DNA from: Nocardioides sp. JQ2195
GTDB lineage: Bacteria > Actinomycetota > Actinomycetes > Propionibacteriales > Nocardioidaceae
DNA: 64,000 nucleotides
Direction: 5' to 3'
NCBI RefSeq assembly: GCF_012272695.1
Contig: NZ_CP050902.1
Span: forward strand, 1,674,001-1,738,000
Notes under the pieces: generated by a model
Databases searched by the model: none
What the model saw: only the letters and a program-made list of their open reading frames with translations
Told to the model about the DNA's origin: nothing
Part shown: in pieces, positions 42,360 through 51,010 of the stretch
Numbering within the stretch: position 1 is the first letter of the stretch
Layout: the number at the start of each line of letters is the position of its first letter
Translations under genes and position numbers: made by a program

Positions 42360-43952
42360 TCAGGCCAAGTCGCGCAGGTCCCGCTTGAGGACCTTGCCGC
42401 TGGCGTTGCGCGGGAATTCCGTGATCGCGACGATCTCGCGGGGGACCTTGAAGTTGGCCAGGCGCGTCCTGCAGTACGCCGTCAGCTCCGCCTCGTCGAT
42501 CGCGGCACCGGTTCGGAGCACGACGTACGCCCGGCCGACGGCACCCATGCGCTCGTCGGGGATGCCGATCACCGCGCACTCCACGACGTCGGCGTGGCTG
42601 GTGAGGACGCCCTCGATCTCGGCGGGATAGACGTTGAAGCCGCCGACCGTGAACATGTCCTTGATGCGGTCGGTGATCTTGAGGCAGCCGTGCTCGTCGA
42701 GTCGGCCCACGTCGCCGGTGTGCAACCAGCCGTCCGGATCGATGGCCTCCGCCGTTGCGGCCTCGTCCTCGAAGTAGCCGAGCATGACGTTGTCGCCGCG
42801 CAGCAGGATCTCGCCGTCCGCCCCGACCGGCACGTCGTTGCCCTCGGCGTCGACGGTGCGCACCTCAATGCCAGGGCACGCAGGACCGGTGGTCTCAGCG
42901 ACGTGAAGCGGGTCCTCGCCGCGACGCGACTGGGTCGCGACCACGCACTCGGTCAACCCGTACGCCTGGGCCACCTGGTCGAAGCCGAGCACGTCGAGCA
43001 TCTCCTGGAAGAGGGTCTCGGGCACCGAGGCCGCGCCGGCGATGGAGAACCGCAACGACGAGAGGTCGAACTCGCCCAGCCGCGGGTGGTTGATCAGGGT
43101 GAGGAAGATCGTGGGGGCCCCGGGCAGCACGGTGATCCGCTCGTGCTCGATGAAGGCCATCAGCTCCGGAGGGTCGAAGGTGCGCACCGGATAGATCGTG
43201 GTGCCTGCGACGAGACACGCCATGATGCCGGCCTTGTAGCCGAAGCTGTGGAAGAACGGATTGACGATCGCGTAGCGATCGGCGTCCGTCAGGGAGGCAC
43301 CGGAGGCCCAGACCTCGGCCACGCCGATGGTCTGGCGGTGGGCGCTCATGACGCCCTTCGGCAGGCCGGTGGTGCCGGAGGTGAAGAGGATGTCGGCGAC
43401 GGTCTCGGACGTGATCGTGGCTTCCGCCTCGGCCAGGGTCTCCGCGCTGACGGACTCGGCGCCGGCGAGGAACTCGTCCCAGCCGACGACGCCTTCGTGC
43501 TCCGCCGTGCCGAGGTCGACCACCGTGTGCAGGTGGGGGAGACCCGCAAGGGGCCCGTCACCGGGGCGGGCGTCGTCCGCACCCGACTCGGTCAGCATCG
43601 CGTAGTAGTCGGCCCCGAGGAACCCGTTGACCAGGACCAGGGCGCTGGCCCGGGCGCGCTCGAGCACCACACGTGCCTCACGGCCGCGGTAGCGGGTGTT
43701 GAGCGGAACCACGGAGGCCCCCATCACCTGGGCACCCAGCAGGGCGAGGACGTATTCGATCCGGTTGGGTGCCCAGATCGCCACTCGCTCGCCCGGCCGT
43801 ACGCCGGCCGCCAGGTAGGCGCGCGCCACCCGCCGCGACTCGGTCGCCAGATCGGCGTAGCTGAGTGTGTGCTCGCCGTCGACGACCGCCGGGGAGTCGC
43901 CGAAACGCTGGGCGCTGCCGTCGATCAGTGCGGGCACGGTCAGGTGAGACAT
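42360..43952 (-). CDS. fadD3: HIP-CoA synthetase FadD3 (steroid CD-ring acyl-CoA ligase)
   Basis: 530 aa ANL ligase. P-loop TSGTTGLPKGVMSAH is canonical, AYGLTECV, LHTGDVGRLDEHGCLKITDR, and the catalytic Lys in NASGKVLKRDL complete the enzyme. FadD3 activates 3aalpha-H-4alpha(3'-propanoate)-7abeta-methylhexahydro-1,5-indanedione (HIP) to HIP-CoA, the KstR2 inducer. The assignment rests on sequence character plus its position divergent from kstR2, with an exact KstR2 box 16 bases before its start. AAGGAG precedes the ATG. Confidence 0.9.
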   Translation of the reverse strand: MSHLTVPALIDGSAQRFGDSPAVVDGEHTLSYADLATESRRVARAYLAAGVRPGERVAIWAPNRIEYVLALLGAQVMGASVVPLNTRYRGREARVVLERARASALVLVNGFLGADYYAMLTESGADDARPGDGPLAGLPHLHTVVDLGTAEHEGVVGWDEFLAGAESVSAETLAEAEATITSETVADILFTSGTTGLPKGVMSAHRQTIGVAEVWASGASLTDADRYAIVNPFFHSFGYKAGIMACLVAGTTIYPVRTFDPPELMAFIEHERITVLPGAPTIFLTLINHPRLGEFDLSSLRFSIAGAASVPETLFQEMLDVLGFDQVAQAYGLTECVVATQSRRGEDPLHVAETTGPACPGIEVRTVDAEGNDVPVGADGEILLRGDNVMLGYFEDEAATAEAIDPDGWLHTGDVGRLDEHGCLKITDRIKDMFTVGGFNVYPAEIEGVLTSHADVVECAVIGIPDERMGAVGRAYVVLRTGAAIDEAELTAYCRTRLANFKVPREIVAITEFPRNASGKVLKRDLRDLA

Positions 43953-43967
43953 GCCAACTCCTTACTG

Positions 43968-43981
43968 AACAAGTGCTTGTT
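43968..43981. promoter_or_regulatory. KstR2 operator between fadD3 and kstR2
   Basis: AACAAGTGCTTGTT matches AnCAAGnnCTTGnT exactly. It adjoins the sequence TAGGTATCCTA (43981-43991), which offers TAnnnT -10 elements on both strands (TATCCT to the right, TAGGAT to the left). KstR2 can therefore repress fadD3 and itself from one site. Confidence 0.9.
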
Positions 43982-44068
43982 AGGTATCCTAGCCAGGTAA
44001 CGCGGCCTCGAGGGCCGCGGGCACGGGGGCCGGTCCCGCACCGCCTCCCCATGAGAAGGGATCTGTCG

Positions 44069-44695
44069 ATGGCGACACGAAGCAACGAGAAGGCCAGCCG
44101 CCCGGTCGGCAACGGCCGGGGCTCGGCGCGCCGTACCGAGCTGCTTGCCCTGGCGGCCGAGCTGTTCGCCAGGCGCGGGTTCTCCCAGACGACCGTGCGC
44201 GACATCGCCGACGCCGCCGGCATCCTGTCCGGGAGTCTCTATCACCACTTCGACTCCAAGGAGGCAATGCTCAACGAAGTCCTCGGGGAGTTCCTGAGTG
44301 GCCTGCACGACACGTTCCGCACCATCGTCGACGAGTCCGGCACGGCACGCGAGACCCTCGACGAACTGGTGCGGGCGAGCTTCGTGGCGATCGACTCGCG
44401 GCCTCACGCCGTCGCGCTCTACCAGAACGAGTCGAACCTCCTGATGTCCCAGCCGGAGTTCGAGGTCGTGGCCGGGACCAGTCGCAAGATCGAACGCATC
44501 TGGTTGCAGGTCCTCGTCACGGGCCGCGAGTCCGGCGACTTCCGGAGCGACCTCGAGAGCGGCATCATCTATCGGTTCATCCGCGACGGGGTGTGGTCGT
44601 CGGTGCGGTGGTACAACCCACGCGGCAAGCTGCGCCACGACAAGGTCGCCGAGCAGTACCTCGCGATGCTGCACGACGGGCTGCTGGCCGACTGA
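44069..44695 (+). CDS. kstR2: TetR-family repressor KstR2
   Basis: 208 aa from ATG 44069, with GAAGGGAT eight bases upstream. HTH: TTVRDIADAAGILSGSLYHHF (about 36-56). The ligand-binding part carries YQNESNLLMSQPEF and the diagnostic YRFIRDGVWSSVRWYNPRGKL near the C-terminus, shared with mycobacterial KstR2. KstR2 represses HIP catabolism until it binds HIP-CoA. Position next to fadD3 and the exact boxes in this window support the call. Confidence 0.93.
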   Translation: MATRSNEKASRPVGNGRGSARRTELLALAAELFARRGFSQTTVRDIADAAGILSGSLYHHFDSKEAMLNEVLGEFLSGLHDTFRTIVDESGTARETLDELVRASFVAIDSRPHAVALYQNESNLLMSQPEFEVVAGTSRKIERIWLQVLVTGRESGDFRSDLESGIIYRFIRDGVWSSVRWYNPRGKLRHDKVAEQYLAMLHDGLLAD

Positions 44696-44712
44696 GCCCC
44701 GGATGACGGGGC
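44696..44712. terminator. Hairpin between convergent kstR2 and fadE33
   Basis: GCCCCG (44696-44701) pairs with CGGGGC (44707-44712) around a 5-base loop, directly after the kstR2 stop. A second GC-rich inverted pair, GCCCCGCCCGGGGC, lies at about 44727-44740. Confidence 0.55.
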
Positions 44713-44748
44713 TTGCGTCGAGTGGCAGCCCCGCCCGGGGCGGCACCG

Positions 44749-45843
44749 TCATGCCGTGAGCAGGCGGCGGTGTTCGCGCGCGGAGCCGAAGAGCTCACCG
44801 GTGGCGTGCGCACGCTTGAAGTAGAGGTGGGCGTCGTGCTCCCAGGTGATGGCGATGCCACCGTGCAGCTGCACCATCTCGGCGGCGACCGTCGAGAACG
44901 ACTCGGAGCACCAGGCCTTGGCGAGAGCGGCCCGGCGGACGACGTCGACGTCTCCCTGCGCGGAGGCCCAGGCGGCTGACCACGAGATCGATCGGGAGGT
45001 CTCGACGGCGACCAGCAGGTCGGCCACGCGGTGCTTGAGTGCCTGGAACGAACCCAGGGGCCGGCCGAACTGCTCACGCTCCTTCAGGTGCGCGACGGTG
45101 CGGTCGAGGGCACCTTGGGCACCACCCACCTGCAACGCGGTGACGGCCACGGCTGCTTCCGCGTGCAGGGTCGCCAGCTGCTCGCCCAGGACATCGCCGA
45201 CCGGTGCCGCCGGGGCGCTGCGGAAGGTGACCCTGTCGAGCTGCAGGGTCAGGTCGAGCGCCGGGGTGGCCGAACGCTCGACCCCCGACGACAGGTCGGC
45301 CCGGAAGAGTCGCGCGCCCTCGTCCGTGCTCGCCACGACGAGCAGCAGGTCGGCTGCTCGTGCGTCGTGCACCAACGTCGCCACGCCGTCGAGGCGCCAG
45401 CTGTTGCCATCCCTGGTGGCGCGCACGTCCGAACCGTCGAGGCGCCAGTGACCCGAGGTGTCGGCCCAGGCCAGCGCGGCCACCTGGGTGCCCTCGGCCA
45501 GAGGAGGCAGCAATCGTGCGCAGTCGTCGGGGGTGCCGGCCAGCAGCACGGCCCGGGTCGCCAGGACGCCCGACCCGAGCAGGGGAGTGGGGGTCAGCGA
45601 GTGGCCCAGCGTCTCGAGCACGACGTGCGTCTCGAAGCTGGAGAACCCGGCGCCGCCGTACTCCTCGGGAACGGCCAGCGCGGCGACGCCGATCTGGCCG
45701 CACAGCGTCTGCCAGAGGGCTTCGTCGTAGCCCCGTTCAGCCTGGGTGGCGCTGCGCAGGTCGACCTGCCCGGCGCGACGCTCCACGAGGGTGCGCACGG
45801 CACCGGCCAACTCCTGCTGCTCCTCGCTCAGTCCGAAGTGCAC
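44749..45843 (-). CDS. fadE33: Acyl-CoA dehydrogenase subunit FadE33
   Basis: 364 aa from GTG 45843, with GAGGAG seven bases upstream; overlaps the end of fadE32 by 16 bases. The sequence starts HFGLSEEQQELAGAVRTLVE, has ALAVPEEYGGAGFSSFE, EREQFGRPLGSFQALKHRVADLLV, and ends with QLHGGIAITWEHDAHLYFKRA, the flavin-contacting C-terminal motif. By order (third after fadE31 and fadE32) it fits M. tuberculosis FadE33, one of the dehydrogenases on HIP-derived CoA esters. Such FadEs form alpha2beta2 heterotetramers. Confidence 0.85.
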   Translation of the reverse strand: MHFGLSEEQQELAGAVRTLVERRAGQVDLRSATQAERGYDEALWQTLCGQIGVAALAVPEEYGGAGFSSFETHVVLETLGHSLTPTPLLGSGVLATRAVLLAGTPDDCARLLPPLAEGTQVAALAWADTSGHWRLDGSDVRATRDGNSWRLDGVATLVHDARAADLLLVVASTDEGARLFRADLSSGVERSATPALDLTLQLDRVTFRSAPAAPVGDVLGEQLATLHAEAAVAVTALQVGGAQGALDRTVAHLKEREQFGRPLGSFQALKHRVADLLVAVETSRSISWSAAWASAQGDVDVVRRAALAKAWCSESFSTVAAEMVQLHGGIAITWEHDAHLYFKRAHATGELFGSAREHRRLLTA

Positions 45844-46826
45844 GCTGCGCTCCTCATCAGGTGGTCGAGCACCCGACCGCGGTGGTGGGACGTGGTGCCC
45901 CACGCGCCCGCCAGCGCGCGAACGCGCAGGATCCAGATGCTCAGGTCGTGTTCCATGGTGTAGCCGATCGCGCCGTGCACCTGCAAGGCCGTGCGGGCGG
46001 CGAGGGTGGCCGCGTCCGTGGCGGCCACCTTCGCGGCGGACACGTCACGCGTTGCGTCGTCGCCGCCGCTCTCGAGCCCGCGAGCCGCGCCGTGCACGAG
46101 TGGGCGTGCGAAGTCGAGGGCGACGCGCACGTCGGCGAGCGCGTGCTTGAGTGCCTGGTACTCACCGATCACCCGGCCGAACTGGCGCCGCTGGCCCACG
46201 TAGGTGACCGAGTCGCGCAGCAGCCTCTCGCCGGCGCCGACCAGGCTGGCCGAGCAGGCCAGGGCGGCCAGGTCGAGGCCGCGTGCGACAGCAGTGTCGG
46301 CCAGGATCTCGCTCGGGCCGTCGGCCTCGACGACGTGGAGACGACGTGAGCGGTCCACTGAGGTCAGCTCGCTCGTCGCCCGTGCCGCTGAGAGTGCGTC
46401 ACCGTCGAGGACGAAGGCGTGGGTGGCCGACCCGGCATCGAGGGCGTACGGCGTCAGCGGTGCAGCGGCGATCGTGACCCGTGCCGTCCCGTCCGCGAGA
46501 TCGGCCAGGAGCTCGTGGTGCTTGGTGCCGGCCAGCAGGGACGGGGCGAGTGCCACGGACTCGATCCACGGACCGGGGACCCCGTGGTGGCCGAGGCACT
46601 CGAAGGCGACCGCCAGGTCGAGCGGGGTGCCGTCGATGCCGCCGGACTCCTCGGGCACGACGAGGGCGGTGACGCCGAGCTCGGCGAGCTGGCCCCACAG
46701 GCGCAGGCCGGGGGCGTCGTCGCCGGCTGCCCAGGCCCGGGTGGCCGCGGGGACGTCGGCGGCAGTGAGCAGGCCGGTCAGGGCCTGGCCGAAGGAGCGT
46801 TGCTCGGCGGAGATTGCGAACCTCAT
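45828..46826 (-). CDS. fadE32: Acyl-CoA dehydrogenase subunit FadE32
   Basis: 332 aa from ATG 46826. It starts RFAISAEQRSFGQALTGLL, has ALVVPEESGGIDGTPLDLAVAFE, QRRQFGRVIGEYQALKHALADVRVALD, and ends with QVHGAIGYTMEHDLSIWILR. It is shorter than FadE31, and like other partner subunits of heteromeric actinobacterial dehydrogenases it has a degenerate middle domain. The fadE31 stop is 3 bases upstream (TGACCATG). Confidence 0.85.
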   Translation of the reverse strand: MRFAISAEQRSFGQALTGLLTAADVPAATRAWAAGDDAPGLRLWGQLAELGVTALVVPEESGGIDGTPLDLAVAFECLGHHGVPGPWIESVALAPSLLAGTKHHELLADLADGTARVTIAAAPLTPYALDAGSATHAFVLDGDALSAARATSELTSVDRSRRLHVVEADGPSEILADTAVARGLDLAALACSASLVGAGERLLRDSVTYVGQRRQFGRVIGEYQALKHALADVRVALDFARPLVHGAARGLESGGDDATRDVSAAKVAATDAATLAARTALQVHGAIGYTMEHDLSIWILRVRALAGAWGTTSHHRGRVLDHLMRSAACTSD

Positions 46827-46828
46827 GG

Positions 46829-47995
46829 TCAGGACCTCTTCTCGCCTCGGGGGAGCCCGAGGATGCGCTCGGCAACGATGTTGCGCTGGATCTCGTTGGT
46901 GCCTGCGTAGATCGGGCCGGCAAGGGAGAACAGGTAGTCGTCCATCCAGCGGCCGCCGTGAGGTGCGTCCTCGCCACGCAGTTCCTGCTCTGCCCCGAGC
47001 AGGGCGAGGCCGGTCTCGTGGAGGCCGACGTCGAGGTCGGACCAGAACAGCTTGTTCACGCTTCCGGCCGCACCCATGTCGCCGCCGTCCTGGAGGCGGT
47101 CGACGGTGCCCCACGTGTAGAACTGGTAGGCGCGAGCACCGATCCAGGCGTCGACGACGGCGTCGCGCATCGTGGGAGCCTCATCGCCCCTCTCCCGCCA
47201 GAGGTCGACCAGTTGGTCGGCGGCGGCCATGAAGCGGCCGGGCGCGCGCAGGGACAGTCCGCGCTCGTTGCCGGCGGTGCTCATCGCCACCCGCCAGCCG
47301 TCACCCGCACCGCCCAGCACGTCGGCGTCGGGCACGAAGACGTCGTCGAAGAAGATCTCCGCGAAGCCCGGGTCGCCGTCCAGCTGGGGGATCGGCCGCA
47401 CCGTGATGCCGTCGGCGGTGAGTGGGAAGAGGAAGTAGGTCAGGCCGCGGTGCCGCTCGGCGGTCGGGTCGCTGCGGAACAGGCCGAAGCCCCGGTCTGC
47501 GAACGGTGCGCGCGAGCTCCAGGTCTTCTGGCCGTTGAGCACCCAGCCGCCGCGGGAGTCGTCGCGCGTCGCAGTGCTGCGGATGCCGGCGAGGTCGCTG
47601 CCGGCCTCGGGCTCGGACCAGGCCTGCGCCCACACGTCGGTGCCATCGGCCATGGTGGGCAGGTAGCGCTGCTGCTGTTCGGGGGTGCCGTGCTCGAAGA
47701 TGATCGGCGCCAGCAGCGAGATGCCGTTCTGCGTGATGCGGGTGGGGGCTCCGGAGAGGTAGTACTCCTCCTCGAAGATCACCCACTCGGTCAGCGTCGC
47801 CTCGCGGCCGCCGAACTCCTGCGGCCAGGCGACGACCGACCAGCGGCCCGAGGCGAGCTGCTGCTCCCAGACACGGTGGGCCGCGGCACCTTCGGTGGTG
47901 TCCATGGAGGGCAGACGGCCGGGGGAGTTCTCCGCCAGCCAGGTGCGCGCCTCGGCGCGGAAGGCCTCTTCGTGCTCGGTGAAGTCGAGGCTCAT
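46829..47995 (-). CDS. fadE31: Acyl-CoA dehydrogenase subunit FadE31
   Basis: 388 aa. Full set of dehydrogenase motifs: WPQEFGGREATLTEWVIFEEEY, QAWSEPEAGSDLAGIRSTA, WVLNGQKTWSSRA, the VAMSTAGNERGLSLR helix, and C-terminal IYAGTNEIQRNIVAERILGLPRG. It is the complete alpha-type partner for FadE32. ATG at 47995 overlaps the stop of the hydratase gene (ATGA), so the hydratase, fadE31, fadE32 and fadE33 form one operon governed by the KstR2 box at 48924. Confidence 0.87.
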   Translation of the reverse strand: MSLDFTEHEEAFRAEARTWLAENSPGRLPSMDTTEGAAAHRVWEQQLASGRWSVVAWPQEFGGREATLTEWVIFEEEYYLSGAPTRITQNGISLLAPIIFEHGTPEQQQRYLPTMADGTDVWAQAWSEPEAGSDLAGIRSTATRDDSRGGWVLNGQKTWSSRAPFADRGFGLFRSDPTAERHRGLTYFLFPLTADGITVRPIPQLDGDPGFAEIFFDDVFVPDADVLGGAGDGWRVAMSTAGNERGLSLRAPGRFMAAADQLVDLWRERGDEAPTMRDAVVDAWIGARAYQFYTWGTVDRLQDGGDMGAAGSVNKLFWSDLDVGLHETGLALLGAEQELRGEDAPHGGRWMDDYLFSLAGPIYAGTNEIQRNIVAERILGLPRGEKRS

Positions 47996-48873
47996 TCGGT
48001 GACTGCTCCGTTCTTGTTCGCGGCCGCCATCGCTCGGCCGTCGAGGTCGGCCAGCGAGTCGCGGCCCACCTCGACGTTGTGCGCGTGGGCGGCGTGGTGG
48101 AGGCCGAAGACGGAGTCCATGCCGGCTCGCAGCCCCATCAGGTCTTCGGCCTGGTTCACGGCCTTCTTGGTCAGGGCGAGTCCCAGGCGGGGCATCGTTG
48201 CGATCCTTTCGGCCAGGTCGAGAACGGTGCGTTCGAGGTCGGCGCGGGCCACCACGCGATTGACCATGCCGAGCTCATGAGCGCGCTGTGCGGAGAAGCG
48301 ATCACCGGTGAACAGGAGCTCCTTGGCGGCGCGCGGGTTCGTCACCCAGGGGTGCGCGAAGTACTCGACACCGGGAATGCCCATGCGCACCACGGGATCG
48401 GCGAAGTAGGCGTCCTCGGAGGCGACGATGAAGTCGCACGACCACGCCAGCATCAGGCCACCGGCGATGCAGGCACCGTGGACCATCGCGATGACCGGCT
48501 TCGGAATCTCGCGCCAACGGCGGCACATCCCCAGATACACCTCGGACTCGCGCGCGAAGCGGGACTCGACGCCCTGCTTGTCGACGTGGTCCCAGTGTAT
48601 GACCGCCTCGCGGGGGAAGCTCTGGTCGATGTCGCGGTCGGGGGTGCCGATGTCGTGACCGCCACAGAAGTGCTTGCCGTTGCCAGCCAGCACGATCACC
48701 TTGACGGCATCGTCATCGACCGCGCGCACGAACGCCGCGTCGAGGGCATAGGTCATCGCGGAGTTCTGCGCGTTCGCGTAGTCGGGGCGGTTCAGCGTCA
48801 CCACGGCCACGGGCCCGCGCCGCTCATAGGTGACCACCGCGCCGTTGGCGGCGGGCGACTCGTCGTGGGGCAT
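47992..48873 (-). CDS. Enoyl-CoA hydratase/isomerase (crotonase) family protein
   Basis: 293 aa from ATG 48873, preceded by GAGGAGAG. Oxyanion-hole segments GNGKHFCGGHDIG (about 66-78) and GACIAGGLMLAWSCD, and a Glu in GIPGVEYFAHP. It has an insertion (SFPREAVIHWDHVDKQGV) and about 45 residues more than typical EchA20, and I see no close match to EchA20, so I do not use that name. Control by a KstR2 box and coupling to fadE31 indicate a steroid CD-ring role, perhaps hydration of a dehydrogenated HIP-CoA derivative. Confidence 0.85.
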   Translation of the reverse strand: MPHDESPAANGAVVTYERRGPVAVVTLNRPDYANAQNSAMTYALDAAFVRAVDDDAVKVIVLAGNGKHFCGGHDIGTPDRDIDQSFPREAVIHWDHVDKQGVESRFARESEVYLGMCRRWREIPKPVIAMVHGACIAGGLMLAWSCDFIVASEDAYFADPVVRMGIPGVEYFAHPWVTNPRAAKELLFTGDRFSAQRAHELGMVNRVVARADLERTVLDLAERIATMPRLGLALTKKAVNQAEDLMGLRAGMDSVFGLHHAAHAHNVEVGRDSLADLDGRAMAAANKNGAVTE

Positions 48874-48923
48874 GTCTCTCCTCAGCTTCACCTCTGCGGT
48901 GGGGAACTGGGACGACGATACCA

Positions 48924-48937
48924 AACAAGTGCTTGGT
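48924..48937. promoter_or_regulatory. KstR2 operator between the hydratase and fadE30 operons
   Basis: AACAAGTGCTTGGT matches AnCAAGnnCTTGnT exactly. It lies between divergent -10 candidates: TATCGT on the minus strand (48917-48912) and TATGGT on the plus strand (48942-48947). One site can thus govern both operons. Confidence 0.9.
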
Positions 48938-48995
48938 CAGGTATGGTGAGTCCCAGTGGCACCGCCCGCCATCCCGCACCGGAAGGAGACCTGAC

Positions 48996-50177
48996 GTGGA
49001 CCTGACCTACTCCGCCGCGGACGAAGAGTTCCGCGACGAGGTTCGCCAGTGGCTCGCCGACAACCTCGTCGGTGACTTCGCCGCGATCAGGGGCCGTGGT
49101 GGCTCCGGCCGTGAGCACGAGTCGTACGACGAGCGCGTCGCGTGGAACCAGCACATGGCCAAGGCGGGATGGACCTGCCTCGGTTGGCCTGTCGAGCACG
49201 GCGGCCGGGGCCTGAGCCTCTTCCAGCAGGTGATCTTCCACGAGGAGTACGCGCGTGCCGATGCACCGGCCGGTGTGAACCACCTCGGCGAGGAGCTCCT
49301 CGGGCCCACCCTCATCGCACTCGGCACCGACGAGCAGCGCGCCCGCTTCCTGCCCGGCATCGTCGCCGCCACTGAGCTGTGGTGCCAGGGCTACTCCGAG
49401 CCCGGCGCCGGCTCGGACCTCGCCGGCGTACGCACCCGGGCCCGCCTCGAGGGTGACGAGTGGGTGATCGACGGACAGAAGATCTGGACCTCCCTGGCCC
49501 ACAACTCCGACTGGTGCTTCGTGGTCGCCCGGACCGAGCCCGGCTCCCAGCGCCACGCGGGGCTCAGCTACCTGCTCGTACCGCTCGACCAACCCGGGGT
49601 GCGCGTCGAGCCCATCCTCCAGTTGACCGGCACCTCGGAGTTCAACGAGGTCTTCTTCGACGGCGCCCGCACCTCCGCCGACCTGGTCGTCGGTGCCCCC
49701 GGTGACGGGTGGCGGGTGGCCATGGCCACGCTCGGCTTCGAGCGCGGTGTCTCCACGATCGCGCAGCAGATCGGCTTCGCCCGCGAGCTCGAGGGCGTCG
49801 AGGAGATCGCGCGCGCCAACGGCACGTGGGACGATCCGGTGATCGCGGACCGGATCGCCCGGGCCCGCATGGGGCTCGAGGTGATGCGCACCCACGCGCT
49901 GCGCACGCTCAGCTCCTACGACTCCGGGTCGCAGGGCCCGGAGGCCTCGGTCTCCAAGCTGATGTGGGCCAGGTGGCACCGCGACCTGGGTGACCTCGCG
50001 ATGGAGGTACGCGGTGCCAGCGGCCTGACCGTCGCCGAAGGTCCCTACGAACTCGACCAAGAACAGAGCCTCTACCTCTTCAGTCGGGCCGACACCATCT
50101 ACGGCGGCTCCGACGAGATCCAACGCAACATCATCGCCGAGCGTGTGCTCGGCCTACCCAAGGAGCCCCGAGGATGA
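48996..50177 (+). CDS. fadE30: Acyl-CoA dehydrogenase FadE30
   Basis: 393 aa from GTG 48996, with GGAAGGAG seven bases upstream. LTYSAADEEFRDEVRQWLADNL, LGWPVEHGGRGLSLFQQVIFHEEYARADAP, QGYSEPGAGSDLAGVR, KIWTSLAHNSDWCFVVARTE and C-terminal IYGGSDEIQRNIIAERVLGLP match FadE30 (Rv3560c) throughout. FadE30 introduces the first double bond into 5-hydroxylated HIP-CoA-type intermediates. An exact KstR2 box precedes it, and the ipdF-like gene overlaps its stop by ATGA, as in mycobacteria. Confidence 0.92.
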   Translation: MDLTYSAADEEFRDEVRQWLADNLVGDFAAIRGRGGSGREHESYDERVAWNQHMAKAGWTCLGWPVEHGGRGLSLFQQVIFHEEYARADAPAGVNHLGEELLGPTLIALGTDEQRARFLPGIVAATELWCQGYSEPGAGSDLAGVRTRARLEGDEWVIDGQKIWTSLAHNSDWCFVVARTEPGSQRHAGLSYLLVPLDQPGVRVEPILQLTGTSEFNEVFFDGARTSADLVVGAPGDGWRVAMATLGFERGVSTIAQQIGFARELEGVEEIARANGTWDDPVIADRIARARMGLEVMRTHALRTLSSYDSGSQGPEASVSKLMWARWHRDLGDLAMEVRGASGLTVAEGPYELDQEQSLYLFSRADTIYGGSDEIQRNIIAERVLGLPKEPRG

Positions 50178-50971
50178 CTCGTCCCGAACAGCCAGCCCCC
50201 ACCTACGTCCCGGGCCACGGCCTGCTCGTCGACCGCACGGTGATCGTGACCGCCGCCGCGGGAGCGGGCATCGGCGCGGCCGTCGTCCGCAAGTGCCTCG
50301 AGGAGGGTGCCAAGGCCGTGGTGCTCGGTGACACCCACGAGCGTCGGCTCAAGGAGGCCGTGGACGCGTTGGGCGAGGAGTTCGGCGCCGACCGCGTCAC
50401 CTCGGTGGTCTGCGACGTCACCGTTGAGGACGACGTCACGGCACTGCTCGACGCCGCGGAGCCCTTCGGCGGCGTCGACGTGATGATCAACAACGCCGGT
50501 CTCGGCGGCACGGCGTCGATCCTCGAGATGACCGACGACCAGTGGGGCAAGGTCCTCGACGTCACGCTGACCGGCACGTTCCGCTGCGTTCGCGCAGCAT
50601 CGAACCGCATGGTCGAGGCCGGCAGGCGTGGCGTGATCATCAACAACGCGTCGGTCATCGGATGGCGTGCCCAGGACGGCCAGGCCCACTACGCAGCCGC
50701 CAAGGCCGGCGTGATGGCACTGACCCGTTGCGCGGCGATCGACGTCGCAGAGCACGGCATCCGCATCAACGCCGTCTCTCCGAGCCTCGCCATGCACCCG
50801 TTCCTGGCCAAGGTGACCACCGACGAGCTGCTGGCCGAGCTGAAGGGCAAGGAGGCCTTCGGCCGCGCCGCCGAGCCATGGGAGATCGCCAACGTCATGG
50901 TCTTCCTGGCCAGCGACTACTCGTCGTACATGACCGGCGAGGTCGTCTCCGTCAGCAGCCAGCACGCCTGA
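50174..50971 (+). CDS. ipdF: SDR, IpdF-like (steroid CD-ring hydroxyl dehydrogenase)
   Basis: 265 aa. Cofactor motif TAAAGAGIGAAV (about 26-37) is a TGxxxGIG variant with Ala; NNAGLGGTASILEMTDDQWG and HYAAAKAGVMALTRC (Tyr-x3-Lys) follow; the end is FLASDYSSYMTGEVVSVSSQHA. Its place between fadE30 and fadA6 fits Rv3559c (IpdF), which oxidises the 5-hydroxyl formed on HIP-CoA-derived intermediates. The gene at 32759 is a paralogue. Confidence 0.84.
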   Translation: MTRPEQPAPTYVPGHGLLVDRTVIVTAAAGAGIGAAVVRKCLEEGAKAVVLGDTHERRLKEAVDALGEEFGADRVTSVVCDVTVEDDVTALLDAAEPFGGVDVMINNAGLGGTASILEMTDDQWGKVLDVTLTGTFRCVRAASNRMVEAGRRGVIINNASVIGWRAQDGQAHYAAAKAGVMALTRCAAIDVAEHGIRINAVSPSLAMHPFLAKVTTDELLAELKGKEAFGRAAEPWEIANVMVFLASDYSSYMTGEVVSVSSQHA

Positions 50972-51010
50972 TCCGCGTCACCCACATCGATTCGACCACC
51001 GGAGGAAACC

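Noticed and set aside
47992..48873. Naming the hydratase EchA20
   Set aside because: Length, insertion and motifs differ from EchA20 as I know it; only operon position supports the name.
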